Part shown: positions 17,438-27,096 of the stretch, one piece after another
Layout of the letters: each line of letters begins with the position of its first letter
Numbering within the stretch: the stretch's first letter is position 1
Assembly (NCBI RefSeq): GCF_024758705.1
Contig: NZ_CP096971.1
Span: forward strand, 3,687,501-3,751,500
Length of the DNA stretch: 64,000 nt
Source of the DNA: Sphingomonas sp. SUN019
GTDB taxonomy: Bacteria > Pseudomonadota > Alphaproteobacteria > Sphingomonadales > Sphingomonadaceae
Direction of reading: 5' to 3'
Translations under genes and position numbers: made by a program
Notes under the pieces: generated by a model
The model's database searches: none
What the model saw: only the letters and a program-made list of their open reading frames with translations
Told to the model about the DNA's origin: nothing

Positions 17438-18303
17438 GCGACGCTTTCGCCCCCGGCGATCGGTTCCACGCGCTGACGGCGGCGATTGGCAGTCGCGATC
17501 AGGAACGCGCCGCCCAGGATCATCGGGATGCACAGCAACTGCCCCATGTGGATCGTCGTCGCGAAGAACGTGCCCTGGAATTGCGAATCGGGTTCGCGGA
17601 AGAACTCCACGAAGAATCGCGCGCAGCCGTATCCGACCAGGAAGATGCCGACGAGCTTGCCCGGAGCATACCGCGCCTTCGTCCGCCAGAAGAAGAACCA
17701 CAGGATCGCGAACAGCGCGATCCCCTCCAGCCCCGCCTCGTACAGCTGGCTCGGATGCCGCGCGACCTCGCCGCCGCCGCGTTCGAACACGATCGCCCAC
17801 GGCACATCGGCGGGCTTGCCCCACAATTCGCCGTTCACGAAATTCGCGAGCCGCCCGAAAAACAGCCCGAACGGCACGACGCACGCGACATAATCGTGGA
17901 TGCGCAGCCACTGCAGCCCGTTCTTACGCGCGAACAGAATGATCGCCAGCGACACACCAATGACGCCGCCGTGGAACGACATCCCGCCATCCCACAGCCG
18001 CAGGATGCGCAACGGGCTGGTCAGCATATCGGGCGCGTAGAACAGCACGTAGCCGATGCGCCCGCCGAGGATGATGCCGAGCGTTGCATAGAACACCAGA
18101 TCGTCGGCATGACGCCGCGCCATCGGCGCGCCCGGCTGTTCCAGCAGCTTCAGCAGATACCACCAGCCGACGACAATCCCGGCGATGTACGCCAGGCTGT
18201 ACCAGCGCAGCGTGAAGAAGCCGACCGAGAAGACATCGGGATGCAGCCCGAGGTCGCTGAAGCGGATGTGGCCGGCAGATGCGGCGAGAGCAGGCAGGAT
18301 CAA
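17434..18303 (-). CDS. lgt: Phosphatidylglycerol--prolipoprotein diacylglyceryl transferase
   Basis: Inner-membrane enzyme that adds diacylglycerol to the lipobox Cys of prolipoproteins. The 289-aa protein has about seven hydrophobic segments and the signature [20 protein letters not shown], with the conserved HGG of MSFHGGVIG and the RHPSQLYEA segment. It starts at TTG 18303 with GGGGGAAAG upstream; there is no nearby ATG. It is the first gene of a four-gene operon with 4-nt overlaps throughout. Several predicted lipoproteins in this window would be its substrates. Confidence 0.96.
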   Translation of the reverse strand: MILPALAASAGHIRFSDLGLHPDVFSVGFFTLRWYSLAYIAGIVVGWWYLLKLLEQPGAPMARRHADDLVFYATLGIILGGRIGYVLFYAPDMLTSPLRILRLWDGGMSFHGGVIGVSLAIILFARKNGLQWLRIHDYVACVVPFGLFFGRLANFVNGELWGKPADVPWAIVFERGGGEVARHPSQLYEAGLEGIALFAILWFFFWRTKARYAPGKLVGIFLVGYGCARFFVEFFREPDSQFQGTFFATTIHMGQLLCIPMILGGAFLIATANRRRQRVEPIAGGESVA

Positions 18304-18368
18304 GGCTTTCCCCCAGGGTTCGGCGCTTGCATAAAGGGGTCAAACGACAAGACCAAGCGGAGAGACGC

Positions 18369-20066
18369 ATGAAGACCGAACTCGACCTGAAGATGGACGC
18401 GACGCTGGCCGCGCTGACGGCCGAGGACGGACAGCTCGCGCTGGGATCGGTCGAGCGGTTCGGGGTGAGTTTGCCGGTCATCGCTGCCGCGCCGCCGACG
18501 CTTCCGGCGTATTTCGCGCATTTCGCCGCGCAGCATGGTGGCGCCGAATTTCTGGTCGCAGGCGACGAGCGGCTGACCTTTGCCGACGTGTACGCCGCCG
18601 CGCAGCAGGTCGCGGGCGCGCTGGTCGCCGGACACGGGGTTAAGCGGGGCGACCGCGTCGGAATCGCGGCGCGCAATTCACCGACGTGGATCGTGCTGTA
18701 TATGGGCGTCCTGATGGCAGGCGGTGTCGCGACCCTGCTCAACGGCTGGTGGCAATCGGACGAGCTGCGCGCGGCGATCGAGGATGTCGATTGCAGCCTG
18801 GTCTTCGCCGATCAGCCACGCGTCCGGCGGCTGGCCGCAATCGACGGGCTGGCGACGCCGGTGATCGAATTCGACGACCTGCAACCGCTGGCGACCGCCA
18901 TCGCCCCGATCCTGGCCAAGGGCACGGGCGACGCGCTGCCCGACCTCACGCCGGACGATCACGCGACGATCCTGTTCACGTCGGGCTCGACCGGCCAGTC
19001 GAAGGGCGCGCTGTCGACGCACCGGCAGGTTACGCAGGGCGTATTCAACTATCTCGGCTCGGCGATCATGATGATGACGATCGCGGCGCAGGACGGAATT
19101 ACCAGCGACCTGCAACCCGCGACGTTGCTCAACGTGCCCTTGTTTCACGTCACCGCCGAAGTGCCCGTGATGCTGCAAAGCTTCGCGATGGGGCGCAAGC
19201 TGGTGCTGATGCCGAAATGGGATGCCGAGGAGGCGATGCGGCTGATCGAGCGGGAGAAGATCACTTATTTCGTCGGCGTGCCGCTGATGAGCTTCGAAAT
19301 CCTGACCCACCCAAACCGCAGCAAATACGACCTGTCGACCGTCACCGACATCGCCGCGGGCGGCGCGCCGCGGCCGGTGGAGCACGTCCGCCGCATTGAC
19401 GAGGAAATGGAGGGCGCGCCGCTGATCGGTTACGGCCTGACCGAGACGAACGGCGTCGGCACGGGCAATTGGCGCAGCAACTATCTCGCCAAGCCAAATT
19501 CCGCCGGTCGCCCGTCGCTGCCATTGGTCGATCTCGCGATCCTGAACGACGCGGGCCAGCCGCTGCCGCAGGGCGAGCGCGGCGAAGTGTGCATCCGCTC
19601 GGTCTGCAACTTCCAGCAATATTGGAACAACCCTCAGGCTACCGCCGCCGCCTATACCGACGATGGCTATTTCCGCACCGGCGACATCGGCTATCTCGAT
19701 GCGGAGGGCTATCTGTTCATCGTCGATCGGAAAAAGGACATCATCATCCGCGGCGGCGAGAATATCAGCTGTCAGGAGGTTGAGGCGGCGCTGTACGAGA
19801 ACCCCGGCGTCGCGGAGGCGGCGGTGTTCGGCCTGGCTGACGAAAAGTTCGGCGAAGTGCCCGGCGCGGTGGTGCATCTGAGCGAGGCCGGGGCGCTGGA
19901 AGTCGAGGATCTGACGCAATTCCTCCACACCCGGATTGCGGCGTTCAAGGTGCCGCACCGCATCTGGATCGCGACCGATCCCTTGCCGCGGCTGGGGACG
20001 GAGAAGATCGACAAGGTCAGTCTGCGCAAGACCTACCGCGAACTTGCCGCGACCGAGGCGGCGTAA
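18369..20066 (+). CDS. Class I adenylate-forming enzyme (acyl-CoA synthetase family)
   Basis: ATP-dependent carboxylate-activating enzyme of 565 aa. Motifs in order are the phosphate loop TILFTSGSTGQSKGALSTH, GYGLTETNG, GYFRTGDIGYLD, the hinge DRKKDIIIRGGENI, and the C-terminal catalytic Lys in GTEKIDK. It resembles long- or medium-chain fatty-acid or aromatic acyl-CoA ligases, and the exact acid cannot be told. ATG 18369 follows GGAGAGA. It is divergent from lgt. Confidence 0.92.
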   Translation: MKTELDLKMDATLAALTAEDGQLALGSVERFGVSLPVIAAAPPTLPAYFAHFAAQHGGAEFLVAGDERLTFADVYAAAQQVAGALVAGHGVKRGDRVGIAARNSPTWIVLYMGVLMAGGVATLLNGWWQSDELRAAIEDVDCSLVFADQPRVRRLAAIDGLATPVIEFDDLQPLATAIAPILAKGTGDALPDLTPDDHATILFTSGSTGQSKGALSTHRQVTQGVFNYLGSAIMMMTIAAQDGITSDLQPATLLNVPLFHVTAEVPVMLQSFAMGRKLVLMPKWDAEEAMRLIEREKITYFVGVPLMSFEILTHPNRSKYDLSTVTDIAAGGAPRPVEHVRRIDEEMEGAPLIGYGLTETNGVGTGNWRSNYLAKPNSAGRPSLPLVDLAILNDAGQPLPQGERGEVCIRSVCNFQQYWNNPQATAAAYTDDGYFRTGDIGYLDAEGYLFIVDRKKDIIIRGGENISCQEVEAALYENPGVAEAAVFGLADEKFGEVPGAVVHLSEAGALEVEDLTQFLHTRIAAFKVPHRIWIATDPLPRLGTEKIDKVSLRKTYRELAATEAA

Positions 20067-20097
20067 GCCTGCCCATTGGCAAAGCGCGTCATTCCCA

Positions 20098-20208
20098 TTT
20101 CCGTTCGTGCTGAGTAGAGGCTGAGCTTGTCGAAGCCTCGTATCGAAGCACTTGTCCTTCGATACGCCATTTCGACTTCGCTCAATGGCTACTCAGGACG
20201 AACGGAAA
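20098..20208. repeat. CCGTTCG...CGAACGG palindromic repeat, full copy
   Basis: A 111-bp element starting TTTCCGTTCGTGCTGAGTAG and ending CTACTCAGGACGAACGGAAA, which are inverted repeats of about 20 bp. It also holds an inner inverted pair built on GTATCGAAG and CTTCGATAC. It lies between the acyl-CoA synthetase and molybdopterin-subunit genes. The same design occurs at 39139-39255 and, shortened, at 15041-15110. Confidence 0.85.
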
Positions 20209-20221
20209 GGGTCTGGCCGCA

Positions 20222-22441
20222 ATGACAGCCCTGACCAGACGCAAGTTGCTCGTCGCCGGGGGCGCAGGCGTGGGGCTGATCGTCGCGTGGGCAGTGTGGC
20301 CGCGCGACTACGCCCCGAACCTTACCGCCGCCAAGGGCGAAACCGTGTTCGGTGCGTGGCTGAAGATCGCGTCCGACGGCCGGATCACCGTCGCGGTGCC
20401 GCAGGCGGAGCACGGGCAAGGGGTGTGGACGACGCTGCCGCAGATCGTCGCCGACGAACTCGGGGCGGACTGGCGGACGGTTGGCGTGGAGGCCGCGCCG
20501 CTCAATCCGCTCTACGCCAATCCGCTGGCCGCCGGCACATTGTTCGCTGGCGTCTTCGATCACGTACCCGAAGCGATCCGGCGCGAGCACGCGACGCGGT
20601 CCGGTTTGATGCTGACCGGCGGGTCGACGTCGGTACGGATGTTCGAAACGCCATTGCGCGAGGCGGGGGCGGCGGCGCGCATCCTGTTGTGCAAGGTCGC
20701 GGCGGCGCGCTGGGGGGTCGACTGGCAGACGTGCGACACCGCCGACGGCTTCGTCGTCAACGGCGATCGCAAGCTTCGCTTCGGCGATCTGGCGGTCGAG
20801 GCTGCGGGGGGCGAGGTGCCCGACGAACTGACGCTGCGCATCGGCGACGAGGGACGGTTGTCGGGTGAATCGCTGCCACGGCTCGACGCCCCCGCCAAGG
20901 TCGATGGGTCGGCGAACTTCGCCGCCGACGTGCGCCTGCCCGACATGGTCTTCGCCAGCGTCCGGCAGGGGCCGATCGGCGACAGCCGGCTGATGCGCGT
21001 CGACAAGGCGGCGGCGGATCGTGTGCGCGGCGTTCTGTCAGTCGTGGAAAATCCGCGCTGGGTCGCCGCCGTCGCGAACAATTGGTGGGCGGCGAACCGT
21101 GCACTCGACGCGCTCGCGCCGCGCTTCGAAACGCGCGGGAATGTGATCGACGACGCTTCGATCGAGGCCGCGCTGGACGCCGCGCTCGACGGCCCCGGCA
21201 CGCGCGTCGCGGCGGTCGGCGATCTGTCGGCGGCGTTCCGCGGCGCGCGTGTCATCACCGCCGAATACCGCACCGGGCTAGGCGTTCATGCCGCGATCGA
21301 GACGCCGAGCGCGGCGGCATGGTGGCACGGCGATCGTCTCGAACTGTGGGCGCCGACGCAAGCGCCCGGTCTCCTGCGTGCTTCGGCAGCCGCCGCGATC
21401 GGCGTCGGCGAAGCGGCGGTGACGGTCCATCCCATGCTGATCGGCGGATCGTTCGGCGCGGCGCTGGAGCATGACGCCGCGGTGCAGGCGGCGATCATCG
21501 CGGTCGCGATCAAGCGCCCCGTATCGCTCGCCTGGTCGCGCGCCGAAGCGACGATGAACGACCGTTTCCGCGCGCCTGCAAAGGCCCGCATGACCGCGCG
21601 GCTCGCGTCCAACGGCGCAATCCTCGGGTGGCAAACGAAGATCGCGACGCCCGGCACCGGCCGCGATCTCGCCGCCCGGCTGATGCCGCACGATCCGCTC
21701 GCGCGCGCCGCGTTGAAACTGCCCGCCGGTGGAGACGGCTATGCGATGGCGGGCGCGACGCCGGTCTATCGGCTCCCGGCCTATGCGATCGACCACCACC
21801 CGGCCGAGATCGGCGTGCCGACCGGGCATCTGCGCGGCGGCGCGCACGGCTACACCGCATTCTTCACCGAATGCTTCATCGACGAACTGGCGCACGCCGC
21901 GGGAACCGAGGCGATGTCGTTCCGCATCGGGATGCTCGGCGGCGACGCGCGACTCGCGCGTTGCCTGTCGACCGCGGCGTCGCTCGGCGGATGGGATGGC
22001 GGCGTGGCGGGCAGCGGGCAGGGGATCGCGTGCCACACGCTCGCGGGCAGCTATATCGCGGTGTTGGCGGAGGCGCATTTCGACGATGGCGGACGCCCGC
22101 GCGTCGACCGCATCGTCGCCGCGGTCGATTGCGGGCGGCAGATCAATCCCGACGTGGTGCGTCAGCAGATCGAGGGCGGGCTGATCTTCGGCATGGCGAT
22201 GGCGACTGGTGCCGCGACCGGCGTGACACGCAATCTGGCCGACGCGCGCACCTTCGGCGACCTGCGCCTGCCGCGCCTGTCCGATACGCCCGACATCATC
22301 GTCGAACTGGTGCCGAGCGCCGCCGATCCCGGCGGCGTCAGCGATCTTGGCATGGCCGCGGTTGCGCCCGCGATCGCCAACGCGTTGCGCGCGGCAACGG
22401 GTGTTCGCTTGCGCAACCTGCCGCTAAGCGCAGGCGGATGA
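20222..22441 (+). CDS. Xanthine dehydrogenase family molybdopterin-binding subunit, IorB-like
   Basis: Protein of 739 aa like the large subunit of isoquinoline 1-oxidoreductase. A Tat-type signal (TRRKLLVAGG and a hydrophobic stretch) suggests export of a folded cofactor protein. AEHGQGVWTTLPQIVADEL, ECFIDELAHAAG and AAVDCGRQINPDVVRQQIEGG match the family. Two sites differ. The glycine-rich cofactor loop is GGSFGAALEHD where the usual form is GGGFGRR, and the C-terminal catalytic GVGE is GVSD, with Asp708 in place of Glu. No 2Fe-2S subunit gene is nearby. The TGA overlaps the hemH ATG. The enzyme may be divergent or altered in chemistry. Confidence 0.87.
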   Translation: MTALTRRKLLVAGGAGVGLIVAWAVWPRDYAPNLTAAKGETVFGAWLKIASDGRITVAVPQAEHGQGVWTTLPQIVADELGADWRTVGVEAAPLNPLYANPLAAGTLFAGVFDHVPEAIRREHATRSGLMLTGGSTSVRMFETPLREAGAAARILLCKVAAARWGVDWQTCDTADGFVVNGDRKLRFGDLAVEAAGGEVPDELTLRIGDEGRLSGESLPRLDAPAKVDGSANFAADVRLPDMVFASVRQGPIGDSRLMRVDKAAADRVRGVLSVVENPRWVAAVANNWWAANRALDALAPRFETRGNVIDDASIEAALDAALDGPGTRVAAVGDLSAAFRGARVITAEYRTGLGVHAAIETPSAAAWWHGDRLELWAPTQAPGLLRASAAAAIGVGEAAVTVHPMLIGGSFGAALEHDAAVQAAIIAVAIKRPVSLAWSRAEATMNDRFRAPAKARMTARLASNGAILGWQTKIATPGTGRDLAARLMPHDPLARAALKLPAGGDGYAMAGATPVYRLPAYAIDHHPAEIGVPTGHLRGGAHGYTAFFTECFIDELAHAAGTEAMSFRIGMLGGDARLARCLSTAASLGGWDGGVAGSGQGIACHTLAGSYIAVLAEAHFDDGGRPRVDRIVAAVDCGRQINPDVVRQQIEGGLIFGMAMATGAATGVTRNLADARTFGDLRLPRLSDTPDIIVELVPSAADPGGVSDLGMAAVAPAIANALRAATGVRLRNLPLSAGG

Positions 22442-23442
22442 TCCCCACCGGCCATCCGGCGATTCTCCCGCGCAAGGTCGGCGTGCTGCTGATCAACCTC
22501 GGCACACCCGACGCGCCCGATCCTGCCTCGGTCAAACGCTATCTCGGCGAATTCCTGTCCGATCGTCGCGTCGTCGAACTGCCGCCGATCATCTGGCAAC
22601 CGGTGCTGCGCGGGCTGGTGCTGAACACGCGGCCGAAGAAATCCGCCGCCGCCTATGCCGAAGTCTGGCGGCCCGACGGATCGCCGCTCGCCGCGATCAC
22701 CAAGGCGCAGAACGCCGCGCTGCAGGGCGCGTTCGGAGACGACGTGCTGGTCGACTGGGCGATGCGCTACGGCACGCCGTCGATCCCCGACCGGCTGACC
22801 GCGATGAAGGACGCAGGCTGCGACCGCATCCTGCTCGCCGCGCTTTATCCGCAATATTGCGCCGCGACGACCGCGACCGCGCATGACAAGGCGTTCGGCG
22901 TGCTGGCCGGCATGCGCTGGCAACCCGCGATCCGCACGCTGCCGCCGTATCACGACGATCCGCTTTATATCGATGCGCTGAAGCAGGACATCGAAGCCAA
23001 TCTCGCGGGCCTGGATTTCACGCCCGACGCGATCGTCACCAGCTTCCACGGCATGCCGCAGCGCACGCTGGCGCTGGGCGACCCGTATCATTGCCAGTGC
23101 CAGAAGACCGCGCGGTTGCTGGGGGAGGCGATGGGGCGGCCGATGACGATCAGCTTCCAGTCGCGTTTCGGCCCCGCCAAATGGCTCGAACCCGCGACCG
23201 ACGAGACGCTGAAGGGTTTGCCCGCGCAGGGTGTGAAGAACGTCGTCGTCGTCGCGCCGGGCTTTTCCGCCGATTGCCTGGAGACGCTGGAGGAGGTCGC
23301 GATGCAGGGGCGCGATGCGTTCATCGAGTCCGGGGGCGATAGGTTCGCCTATCTCCCGTGCCTGAACGATGGCGCGCCCGGTATCAAAATGCTGCGCGGA
23401 ATCATCGCGCGGGAACTTGCGGGCTGGGTATCGCTTCCTTAG
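22438..23442 (+). CDS. hemH: Ferrochelatase
   Basis: Terminal enzyme of heme synthesis, inserting Fe(II) into protoporphyrin IX. The 334-aa protein has VGVLLINLGTPDAP at the N-terminus, the catalytic His segment TSFHGMPQRTL, YHCQCQKTARLL, TISFQSRFGPAKWLEP and the Glu block FSADCLETLEE. Its ATG overlaps the stop of the molybdopterin-subunit gene, so the two are probably translated together. Confidence 0.96.
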   Translation: MIPTGHPAILPRKVGVLLINLGTPDAPDPASVKRYLGEFLSDRRVVELPPIIWQPVLRGLVLNTRPKKSAAAYAEVWRPDGSPLAAITKAQNAALQGAFGDDVLVDWAMRYGTPSIPDRLTAMKDAGCDRILLAALYPQYCAATTATAHDKAFGVLAGMRWQPAIRTLPPYHDDPLYIDALKQDIEANLAGLDFTPDAIVTSFHGMPQRTLALGDPYHCQCQKTARLLGEAMGRPMTISFQSRFGPAKWLEPATDETLKGLPAQGVKNVVVVAPGFSADCLETLEEVAMQGRDAFIESGGDRFAYLPCLNDGAPGIKMLRGIIARELAGWVSLP

Positions 23443-23473
23443 CCTTAACGCAGATTAGAAACGGGAGAGGTTT

Positions 23474-24196
23474 ATGGCACGCGTAGCGATCGTTACCGGA
23501 GGCACGCGCGGGATCGGCGAGGCGATCAGCGTCGCGCTGCAGGACTTGGGCATGACCGTCGCCGCCAATTATGCCGGCAATGACGAGCGTGCGCGGGATT
23601 TCACCGCCCGCACCGGAATCGCGGCGTACAAATGGGATGTGGGCGACTACGACGCCTGCCAGGCGGGCTGCGCACAGGTCGCCGATGAACTCGGGCCGGT
23701 CGACGTGGTCGTCAACAACGCCGGGATCACGCGCGATGGAACGATCCTGAAGATGACCTATCAGATGTGGAAAGAGGTGATGGACACCAACCTGGGCGGG
23801 TGTTTCAACATGGCCAAGGCGGTGTTCCCTGGCATGCGCGAACGCAAATGGGGCCGCATCGTCAACATCGGATCGATCAACGGGCAGGCCGGGCAATACG
23901 GCCAGGTCAACTACGCCGCCGCGAAATCAGGCATCCACGGCTTTACGAAGGCTCTGGCGCAGGAAGGCGCGCGTGCCGGGGTGACGGTCAACGCGATCGC
24001 GCCGGGTTATATCGACACCGACATGGTCGCAGCGGTTCCGGCCGATGTGTTGGAAAAGATCGTCGCGAAAATCCCGGTCGGTCGCTTGGGACAGGCTAAC
24101 GAGATCGCGCGAGGGGTCGCGTTCCTTTGTTCGGAAGAGGGGGGATTCGTTACCGGCTCCACGCTCTCTATCAACGGCGGTCAGCATATGTACTGA
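23474..24196 (+). CDS. phaB: Acetoacetyl-CoA reductase
   Basis: NADPH-dependent SDR of 240 aa that makes (R)-3-hydroxybutyryl-CoA, the monomer for PHB. It has VTGGTRGIGEAI, VNNAGITRD, the triad S134, Y147, K151 (NYAAAKSG), and the C-terminal GSTLSINGGQHMY typical of PhaB rather than FabG. GGGAGAGG precedes the ATG. The other PHB genes (thiolase, PhaC-like, phaR) are 24 kb away at 48472-51298. It is most likely transcribed alone or read through from hemH. Confidence 0.93.
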   Translation: MARVAIVTGGTRGIGEAISVALQDLGMTVAANYAGNDERARDFTARTGIAAYKWDVGDYDACQAGCAQVADELGPVDVVVNNAGITRDGTILKMTYQMWKEVMDTNLGGCFNMAKAVFPGMRERKWGRIVNIGSINGQAGQYGQVNYAAAKSGIHGFTKALAQEGARAGVTVNAIAPGYIDTDMVAAVPADVLEKIVAKIPVGRLGQANEIARGVAFLCSEEGGFVTGSTLSINGGQHMY

Positions 24197-24250
24197 CGGG
24201 CCGAGGCGCGGCCACGCCTGCGCCGCTGCGCAAAGCGCGCGGCCCGGCAC

Positions 24251-24310
24251 GGACGGCGGGTCGGCCAGTAGCCGAACCCGTCCGACGGCGGCTTTGCCGT
24301 CGTCCTCTTT
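24251..24310 (+). terminator. Hairpin-rich stretch after phaB, probable terminator
   Basis: Two hairpins in a row. The first pairs GGACGGCGGGTCGGC with GCCGAACCCGTCC (about 24251-24283). The second pairs GACGGC (24284-24289) with GCCGTC (24296-24301) and is followed by a C/T-rich run CGTCCTCTTTCCC. The rest of the phaB-glnD gap (24197-24250) is GC-rich, and I see nothing else in it. Confidence 0.45.
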
Positions 24311-24327
24311 CCCGCTAGGCCCACCCC

Positions 24328-27075
24328 ATGACCGGCCGCTTCGACACACTCCCCCATCGTCGCGCAATAGTCGACCGCCGCGCGCTCGCCGATGCGTTGG
24401 CGGCCCTTGAGGGCACAGACCGCAGCCAGCTCCGACAATTTGCTACCGCAATCCTGAAACAAGCCCTCGACGCAGGCCGAGCGGAAATCGCCCGCCGCCT
24501 GATCGAACACCCCTCCCGCGGGCTGGAAGCCGCGAACGCTCAAGCATTCCTGATCGATCAACTGCTCCGCGTCCTGTTCGACTTCGCCACTCAGCGGCTT
24601 TACCCGCTCAGTAACCCGACCGCGTCCGAACGCCTCACCCTGATCGCGGTCGGCGGGTATGGGCGCGGGGAGATGGCGCCGTTTTCCGACGTCGACATCG
24701 CCTTCCTGACGCCGTGGAAGCAGACGCCGTGGGCCGAACAGATCATCGAATCGATGCTCTACGCTTTGTGGGATCTGGGGCTGAAGCTCGGCCACTCCAG
24801 CCGCTCGCTCGACGAGATGGTGCGGCAGGCGAAAAGCGACGTGACGATCCGCACCGCGCTGCTCGAAGGGCGTTACGTCTGGGGCGACGAGACGCTATAC
24901 GAAGAAGCGTCACGCCGCTTCAAGGCCGAGGTGCAGCGCGGCACCGAACGTCAGTTCATCGCCGACAAGCTGGCCGAACGCGACGTGCGGCACATCAAGA
25001 TGGGCGACACACGCTACGTCGTCGAACCGAACGTGAAGGAGGGGAAAGGGGGTCTGCGCGATCTCCACGCGCTCTTCTGGATCGGGAAATACGTTTACGA
25101 CGTTCAACGGGCGACCGAATTGGTCGGGACCGGCCTGTTCACCAGGGCCGAATACCGTCTGTTCCACCGCGCCGACAATTTCCTGTGGGCGGTGCGCTGC
25201 CATCTGCACCTGATCGCCGGGCGGGCCGAGGACCGCCTGACGTTCGACGTGCAGCGCGAGGTCGCTGAGCGGATGCGGTTCTCCGACCGGCCGGGCAAGG
25301 CCCCGGTCGAACGCTTCATGCAATATTACTTTCTGCAGGCCAAAACCGTCGGCACGCTGACCGGCGTCTTCTTCGCGCATCTCGATGAGCAGTTCGCGGC
25401 GCGCGGGCGCCGATTCGGTTTGCCGACGATCCGGCGGCGGCCGGGCAAGCTCAATGGCTTCGTGCTCGATCGCGGCCGGATGGCGTTGCCGCGCGACGAT
25501 TTCTTCGCCGAAGACCCGGTGCGGCTGATCGAGATTTTCCAGCTCGCCGATCTGCACAAACTGGAGATTCACCCGCTGGCGATGCGCGCGGCGACGCGCG
25601 ATGCAAAGCTGGTCGACGATGTCCGTGACGATCCGCGCGCGAACGCATTGTTCCTCGATCTGCTGTCGTCGCCGCGCGATCCCGAACTGGTGCTGCGGTG
25701 GATGAACGAGGCGGGCGTGTTCGGGCGGTTCGTGCCCGATTTCGGCCGCGTCGTCGCGCAGATGCAGTTCGACATGTACCATCACTACACCGTCGACGAA
25801 CACACGATCCGCGCGATCGGGTTGCTGGCGCGGATCGAAAAAGGCGAGCTAAAGGAGGATCATCCGTTAGCCACCGCGATCCTCGACCAGATCGTTTCGC
25901 GGCGCGCGCTGTACGTCGCGGTGCTGCTGCACGATATCGCAAAGGGTCGCGGCGGGGATCATTCGGTGCTCGGCGCGGCGGTCGCGGAGCGGCTGTGCCC
26001 CCGGCTCGGGATGAGCCCGGCCGAGACCGAGACCGTCGCATGGCTGGTGCGGCATCACCTGCTGATGTCGGCCACCGCGTTCAAGCGTGACCTGTCCGAC
26101 TTCAAGACCATCCTGGATTTCACGGCGGTCGTGCAAAGCCCGGAACGCCTGCGACTGCTGCTGGCGCTGACCGTCGTCGACATCCGCGCGGTCGGCCCCG
26201 GAACGTGGAATGGATGGAAACGCCAGTTGCTCGCCGATCTGTTCGAGGCGGGCGAGGAAGTGCTGCGGCTGGGGCACAAGCAGAAGGGTCGCGCCGAGCG
26301 GCTAGCCGGCAAGCAGGATGGGCTGGCCGCGACGATGGGCTGGGATGCGGCGACGCTGGCCGCTTACGTGCGGCGATTGCCCGAACCCTATTGGATCGCC
26401 GAGCCCGAGGACGTGCTGGCGCACAATGCGCGCTTCGTCGCGGGCGTGGGCGATGCGCAGCTTGCGATCGACGCGCAGGTATATCCGGGGCGCGATGCGA
26501 CGCTGGTGACCGTCTATGCCGCCGATCACCCTGGCATCTTCTACCGCATTGCGGGCGCGATTCACGTCGCGGGCGGCAACATCATCGACGCGCGCATTCA
26601 CACGACGCGCGACGGCATGGCGCTCGACAATTTCCTCGTCCAGGATCCGGTCGGGCGGCCGTTTGCCGAGGCGCAGCAGCTCGGGCGGCTGAAGACGGCG
26701 ATCGCCGACGCGCTGGCCAATCGCGGCCGACTGTCCGATCGCCTCGGCGCGCGCCCGCTGCCGCGAATCCGCGCCGACGCGTTCCGGATCGAGCCCAACG
26801 TGCTGATCGACAACAAGGCGTCGAATCGCTTCACGGTGGTGGAGGTCAATGCGCGCGACCGGCCGGCGTTGCTTAATCAGCTCGCCTTTGCGCTGTTCCA
26901 GTCGAAGGTGACGATCCATTCGGCGCACGTCGCGACCTATGGCGAACGCGCGGTCGATACTTTCTATCTGACCGATCTGACCGGCGACAAGATCGCCAGC
27001 ACGGCGCGGCTGAAGGCGCTGGAAAAGCGATTGCTGGACGCCGCGAGCGGGGTCGCGATAGAATTGGCTGCCTGA
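24328..27075 (+). CDS. glnD: Bifunctional uridylyltransferase/uridylyl-removing enzyme GlnD
   Basis: Nitrogen sensor of 915 aa that uridylylates or deuridylylates PII protein according to glutamine level. Domains in order are the nucleotidyltransferase with VGGYGRGEMAPFSDVD (around residue 110), a central helical domain, the HD hydrolase domain with LLHDIAKGRGGDHS (around 535), and two C-terminal ACT domains, one starting near VTVYAADHPGIFYRIAGA and one near TVVEVNARDRPALLNQLAF. The length is typical. The ATG is at 24328. The VOC gene follows after 21 nt and may be co-transcribed. Confidence 0.96.
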   Translation: MTGRFDTLPHRRAIVDRRALADALAALEGTDRSQLRQFATAILKQALDAGRAEIARRLIEHPSRGLEAANAQAFLIDQLLRVLFDFATQRLYPLSNPTASERLTLIAVGGYGRGEMAPFSDVDIAFLTPWKQTPWAEQIIESMLYALWDLGLKLGHSSRSLDEMVRQAKSDVTIRTALLEGRYVWGDETLYEEASRRFKAEVQRGTERQFIADKLAERDVRHIKMGDTRYVVEPNVKEGKGGLRDLHALFWIGKYVYDVQRATELVGTGLFTRAEYRLFHRADNFLWAVRCHLHLIAGRAEDRLTFDVQREVAERMRFSDRPGKAPVERFMQYYFLQAKTVGTLTGVFFAHLDEQFAARGRRFGLPTIRRRPGKLNGFVLDRGRMALPRDDFFAEDPVRLIEIFQLADLHKLEIHPLAMRAATRDAKLVDDVRDDPRANALFLDLLSSPRDPELVLRWMNEAGVFGRFVPDFGRVVAQMQFDMYHHYTVDEHTIRAIGLLARIEKGELKEDHPLATAILDQIVSRRALYVAVLLHDIAKGRGGDHSVLGAAVAERLCPRLGMSPAETETVAWLVRHHLLMSATAFKRDLSDFKTILDFTAVVQSPERLRLLLALTVVDIRAVGPGTWNGWKRQLLADLFEAGEEVLRLGHKQKGRAERLAGKQDGLAATMGWDAATLAAYVRRLPEPYWIAEPEDVLAHNARFVAGVGDAQLAIDAQVYPGRDATLVTVYAADHPGIFYRIAGAIHVAGGNIIDARIHTTRDGMALDNFLVQDPVGRPFAEAQQLGRLKTAIADALANRGRLSDRLGARPLPRIRADAFRIEPNVLIDNKASNRFTVVEVNARDRPALLNQLAFALFQSKVTIHSAHVATYGERAVDTFYLTDLTGDKIASTARLKALEKRLLDAASGVAIELAA

Positions 27076-27096
27076 TCGTCAGGTGGGAGAGCCGAC

